Part shown: positions 61,655 to 64,000 of the stretch, one piece after another
How positions within the stretch are numbered: the stretch's first letter is position 1
Layout of the letters: every line of letters starts with the position of its first letter
Source of the DNA: Pholis gunnellus
Lineage: Eukaryota; Chordata; Actinopteri; Perciformes; Pholidae
Direction of reading: 5' to 3'
DNA length: 64,000 bases
Assembly: GCA_910591455.2 (NCBI GenBank)
Contig: OU342809.1
Span: 23,700,349 to 23,764,348, forward strand
The notes under the pieces: model-generated
The model's input: only the letters and a program-made list of their open reading frames with translations
Databases searched by the model: none
What the model was told of the DNA's origin: nothing
Made by a program: the position numbers and the translations under genes

Positions 61655-61850
61655 CCGCAGCTAACGTTAACAGCGGCAGCAACCTGTCAAACACAGTAAG
61701 CCCATCCTAAAGCATACCCTGCTTTAGTTTATTTTACTCTAAATGAAAGTCATCATTGAAGAAGACTTGAAACTAGAGATTGAGACCATAAACTCATGTT
61801 TACAATGTTTACTGAGGTAATAAATCAAGAGAGAAGTAGAGTCATTTTTT
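61655..61850 (+). repeat. Dispersed MITE-like repeat, partial
   Basis: Shares agcataccctgctttag, gaagacttgaaactagagat and ctgaggtaataaatcaa with 35050-35210. Confidence 0.7.
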
Positions 61851-61991
61851 GATCTGTTCCCGTGACTCATGGTGTGCGTCTCACCTCTTTGTTCGTTGAG
61901 CCCCGCACTGTGATCCATGAAACACGAAAACACCCCGTGACTGATCTGTTGTGGCCCCGGTCGAAAACTGCATGTCAGCAAATGTAGATGG

Positions 61992-62039
<48 letters not shown>

Positions 62040-63400
62040 CACAAAAGCAGCGTTGAGGGTGAGGACACAGCATTCCTTCTCATCCGCTGAGTGTTGTTAA
62101 AGTCTGCACACGTCCATCTGCCTGTGAAGACGTCCAGCAGCGCGTTGCTGTACTCCTTAAGTTTCTTTCAGAGTGGATGTGAGATGATGCTGCTTAACTT
62201 CAGTCTCTATGGTCTGATTTAACTGTCGTCTTGATATTTGTCTGTTTATTTATCGGATTTCCTTTATTTTGTTGATGACTTTCATCAGTAAAAGAGGAGA
62301 CCACAGTTCAACGAATGGAATAATAAGCAGCAGGGCTGAAAAGGGTGAAACATCCGTTAATGAAGGAATCTGATAGGGATGGAGATTTCAAACTGGTTTT
62401 GGGACTTACAGGACGTATGCGTTGTGGGTTGTAATGAACAACACAACCCGATGTTTAGTATTGGTATTGATTTAGCCTGAAGACTTATATAGTTTGTAAA
62501 GGATAAGTTTACATTTATTACGCCCATCACACTCGCATGTACACTGATGAAGCCGAATCAGTTGCTGTGATTATTCCTCCGTTACACAGACGGTGTTTGC
62601 TTACTGAGATGGTTAAACAAACAGAATTTTGTACTTCAAAGGATAACTTTGGAAGATCCACTTGAGACTGTCGAAGTCTCGTATTAGCTTTCAGCTAAAC
62701 TTCAGAGGTCATTTTTACATTTTTTTGTCCTCCATCGGAATAACGAGCGACTACTTGTTCACGGTCAACTTTCTCAGGAAACTAATTGTTCAGCCGCAAA
62801 GCACGCTGTCGGTGCATATTTTTGGTCACAGCTCTTTAATTATCAATCAGTTTTCCCTGTTGAATTCGGTAGTGTAACAGTTTGCTGCCTACAAATGCCA
62901 TTGAATTACCTGTACATGTAGGTTTTGGAGACATTTGTGAATCGGTTAATGTGATGTCAAGAGAAAACAGCTGATGCATAGTTCCAGCCCTCTGATTTAT
63001 GATTAAAAATGTGTGTGTTTTATCAACATGGCTACTCTGGTCTTCAACCCTCTGACCCCCAAAACCCATCAGCGGGATGGATAAGCATGTTTTCTTTAAA
63101 CAATCGCCAAAACTACACCATTTACCACCGCCAGAAGCTGTGGAAACGGTCATAACTGTCATTAACGTATGTATAACCCGTGGAGCCTCCATTATGAGAG
63201 AGAATTAAACCGGATTTCGAGGGTGTAGATTACATGTAGTCTCTCACAAAGAGGTACAGGATAAAGTTTACTCGCTCAGTTTCTTTAACTGTTGTTTTCT
63301 TTTGTATCACGGCGGCGTTTACGCCCTCTCATTTCCAGGTTTAATGATGCTAATTAATGTGCCGTGCTTCGCTGCTCGCTTCTGAAATGTATACACATAT
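61850..63400. other. Intron or intergenic, CA microsatellite only
   Basis: Holds a CA tract at 61992-62037; no exon or transposon is otherwise recognised. Confidence 0.5.
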
Positions 63401-63516
63401 TCATGTAATCGCCGTTGATCCAGCAGCGTGGCTTAACTTTTTTCTGTTTTTGTCGCCATGGAGCAGTGGGAGAGATCGTCCCGGGCGACTCCCTGGAGGT
63501 GCCAAACGAAGCCGCC

Positions 63517-63919
63517 ATGTCTGTGACCGTTCACGAGAATCGCAAATCCCGCACCAGCACGGGCTCCATGAACATCTCGCTGTTCCACAAGCCGTCACAC
63601 CCCGACAGCGTCCTGACCCACCTGAACACGCTGAGGAAGCAGTGCCTGTTCACCGACGTCACCCTGTGGGCCGGGGATCGCTCTTTCCCATGCCACAGGT
63701 AAATGCACGGCGACGACATTTGTGCGGCTTTCAATTAAATTTCAACCCATCCCGACCTGTGACCTTGACGATTCTGTTGGTCGCTGACCAAATGCCGTGT
63801 TTGTGTCTTGCAGGGCCGTCTTGGCAGCGTGCAGCCGTTATTTCGAGGCCATGTTCAGCGGAGGGCTCCGAGAAAGTCTGGACAGCGACGTCAACTTCAG
63901 AGACAGTATACACCCCGAG
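63517..63919 (+). CDS. ENC/KLHL25-type BTB-Kelch protein, first two coding exons (runs off right edge)
   Basis: ENC proteins are actin-associated or CUL3-adaptor BTB-Kelch proteins. Exon 63517-63698 starts at a strong Kozak ATG (gccgccATGt): MSVTVHENRKSRTSTGSMNI, FHKPSHPDSVLTHLNTLRKQ, FTDVTLWAGDRSFPCHR. Exon 63814-63919 continues AVLAACSRYFEAMFSGGLRE, DVNFRDSIHPE, then a donor (GAG/GTACTG). GSMN...FHK.SHPD and FTDVTLWAGDR resemble KLHL25 (ENC2), while AACSRYFEAMFSGGL resembles ENC1, so ENC3 fits as well; the three cannot be separated on this N-terminal half of the BTB domain. An acceptor-like AG at 63465-63466 suggests a 5' UTR exon upstream, perhaps at 54.3 kb. Confidence 0.88.
63699..63813 (+). 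other. Short intron inside the BTB domain
   Basis: GTAAAT...TTGCAG, 115 bp, splitting an Arg codon in PCHR/AVLAA. Reading through it breaks the frame, while removing it restores a continuous BTB sequence. Confidence 0.9.
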
Positions 63920-64000
63920 GTACTGCTGCTTTTACGGAGGACGGTTATACCGTACTGGGTGCTTCAGACAAAAAACACAATCTTTTATTTTTTTAATCAT

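Overview
The window is vertebrate nuclear DNA, almost certainly from a teleost fish. It has long intron-bearing genes with GT-AG splice sites, abundant CA/GT and GA microsatellites, fish-type hAT elements and MITEs, and a chromodomain Ty3/gypsy retrotransposon. No bacterial-style operons, CRISPR arrays or intact RNA genes are present. A 100-base N gap lies inside a GA tract, so this is an assembled scaffold.

Left third (1-23.4 kb, minus strand): the 5' half of a MICAL2-type gene (mical2). Seventeen coding exons can be joined in perfect phase (878 codons) from the start codon at 23361 to 1500, where the gene leaves the window before its LIM domain. They encode the FAD monooxygenase domain, the CH domain, a basic nuclear-localisation-like stretch and acidic and Pro/Ser-rich linkers. 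A CpG-rich non-coding exon with a strong minus-strand donor at 37.9 kb is a candidate first exon, which would make 23.4-37.9 kb the first intron.

Middle (38-52 kb): a nest of transposons. A Ty3/gypsy element (41322-50562, 5-bp target duplication ACAAC) has lost most of gag-pol. It carries two further DNA elements, one in its 5' LTR and one after a gag fragment. Each holds a multi-exon gene for a DUF4806-type protein. The retroelement landed 19 bases upstream of an exon of a DYRK4-like kinase fragment, which looks degenerate.

Right third (53-64 kb): a cluster of CCAAT boxes at 54 kb suggests a plus-strand promoter. At 63.5 kb the first coding exons of an ENC/KLHL25-type BTB-Kelch gene (enc3 or klhl25) begin and run off the window. 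Between them lies a decayed BED-finger hAT element with a second hAT-type element inside it.

The most unusual content is that second element (59387-60669, 8-bp duplication GTGGTGAC) and a related copy at 24.4-25.3 kb. Both have hAT-like ends and both carry an internally deleted piece of 18S rRNA with shared private changes. This suggests one capture of rDNA by a non-autonomous transposon followed by amplification.
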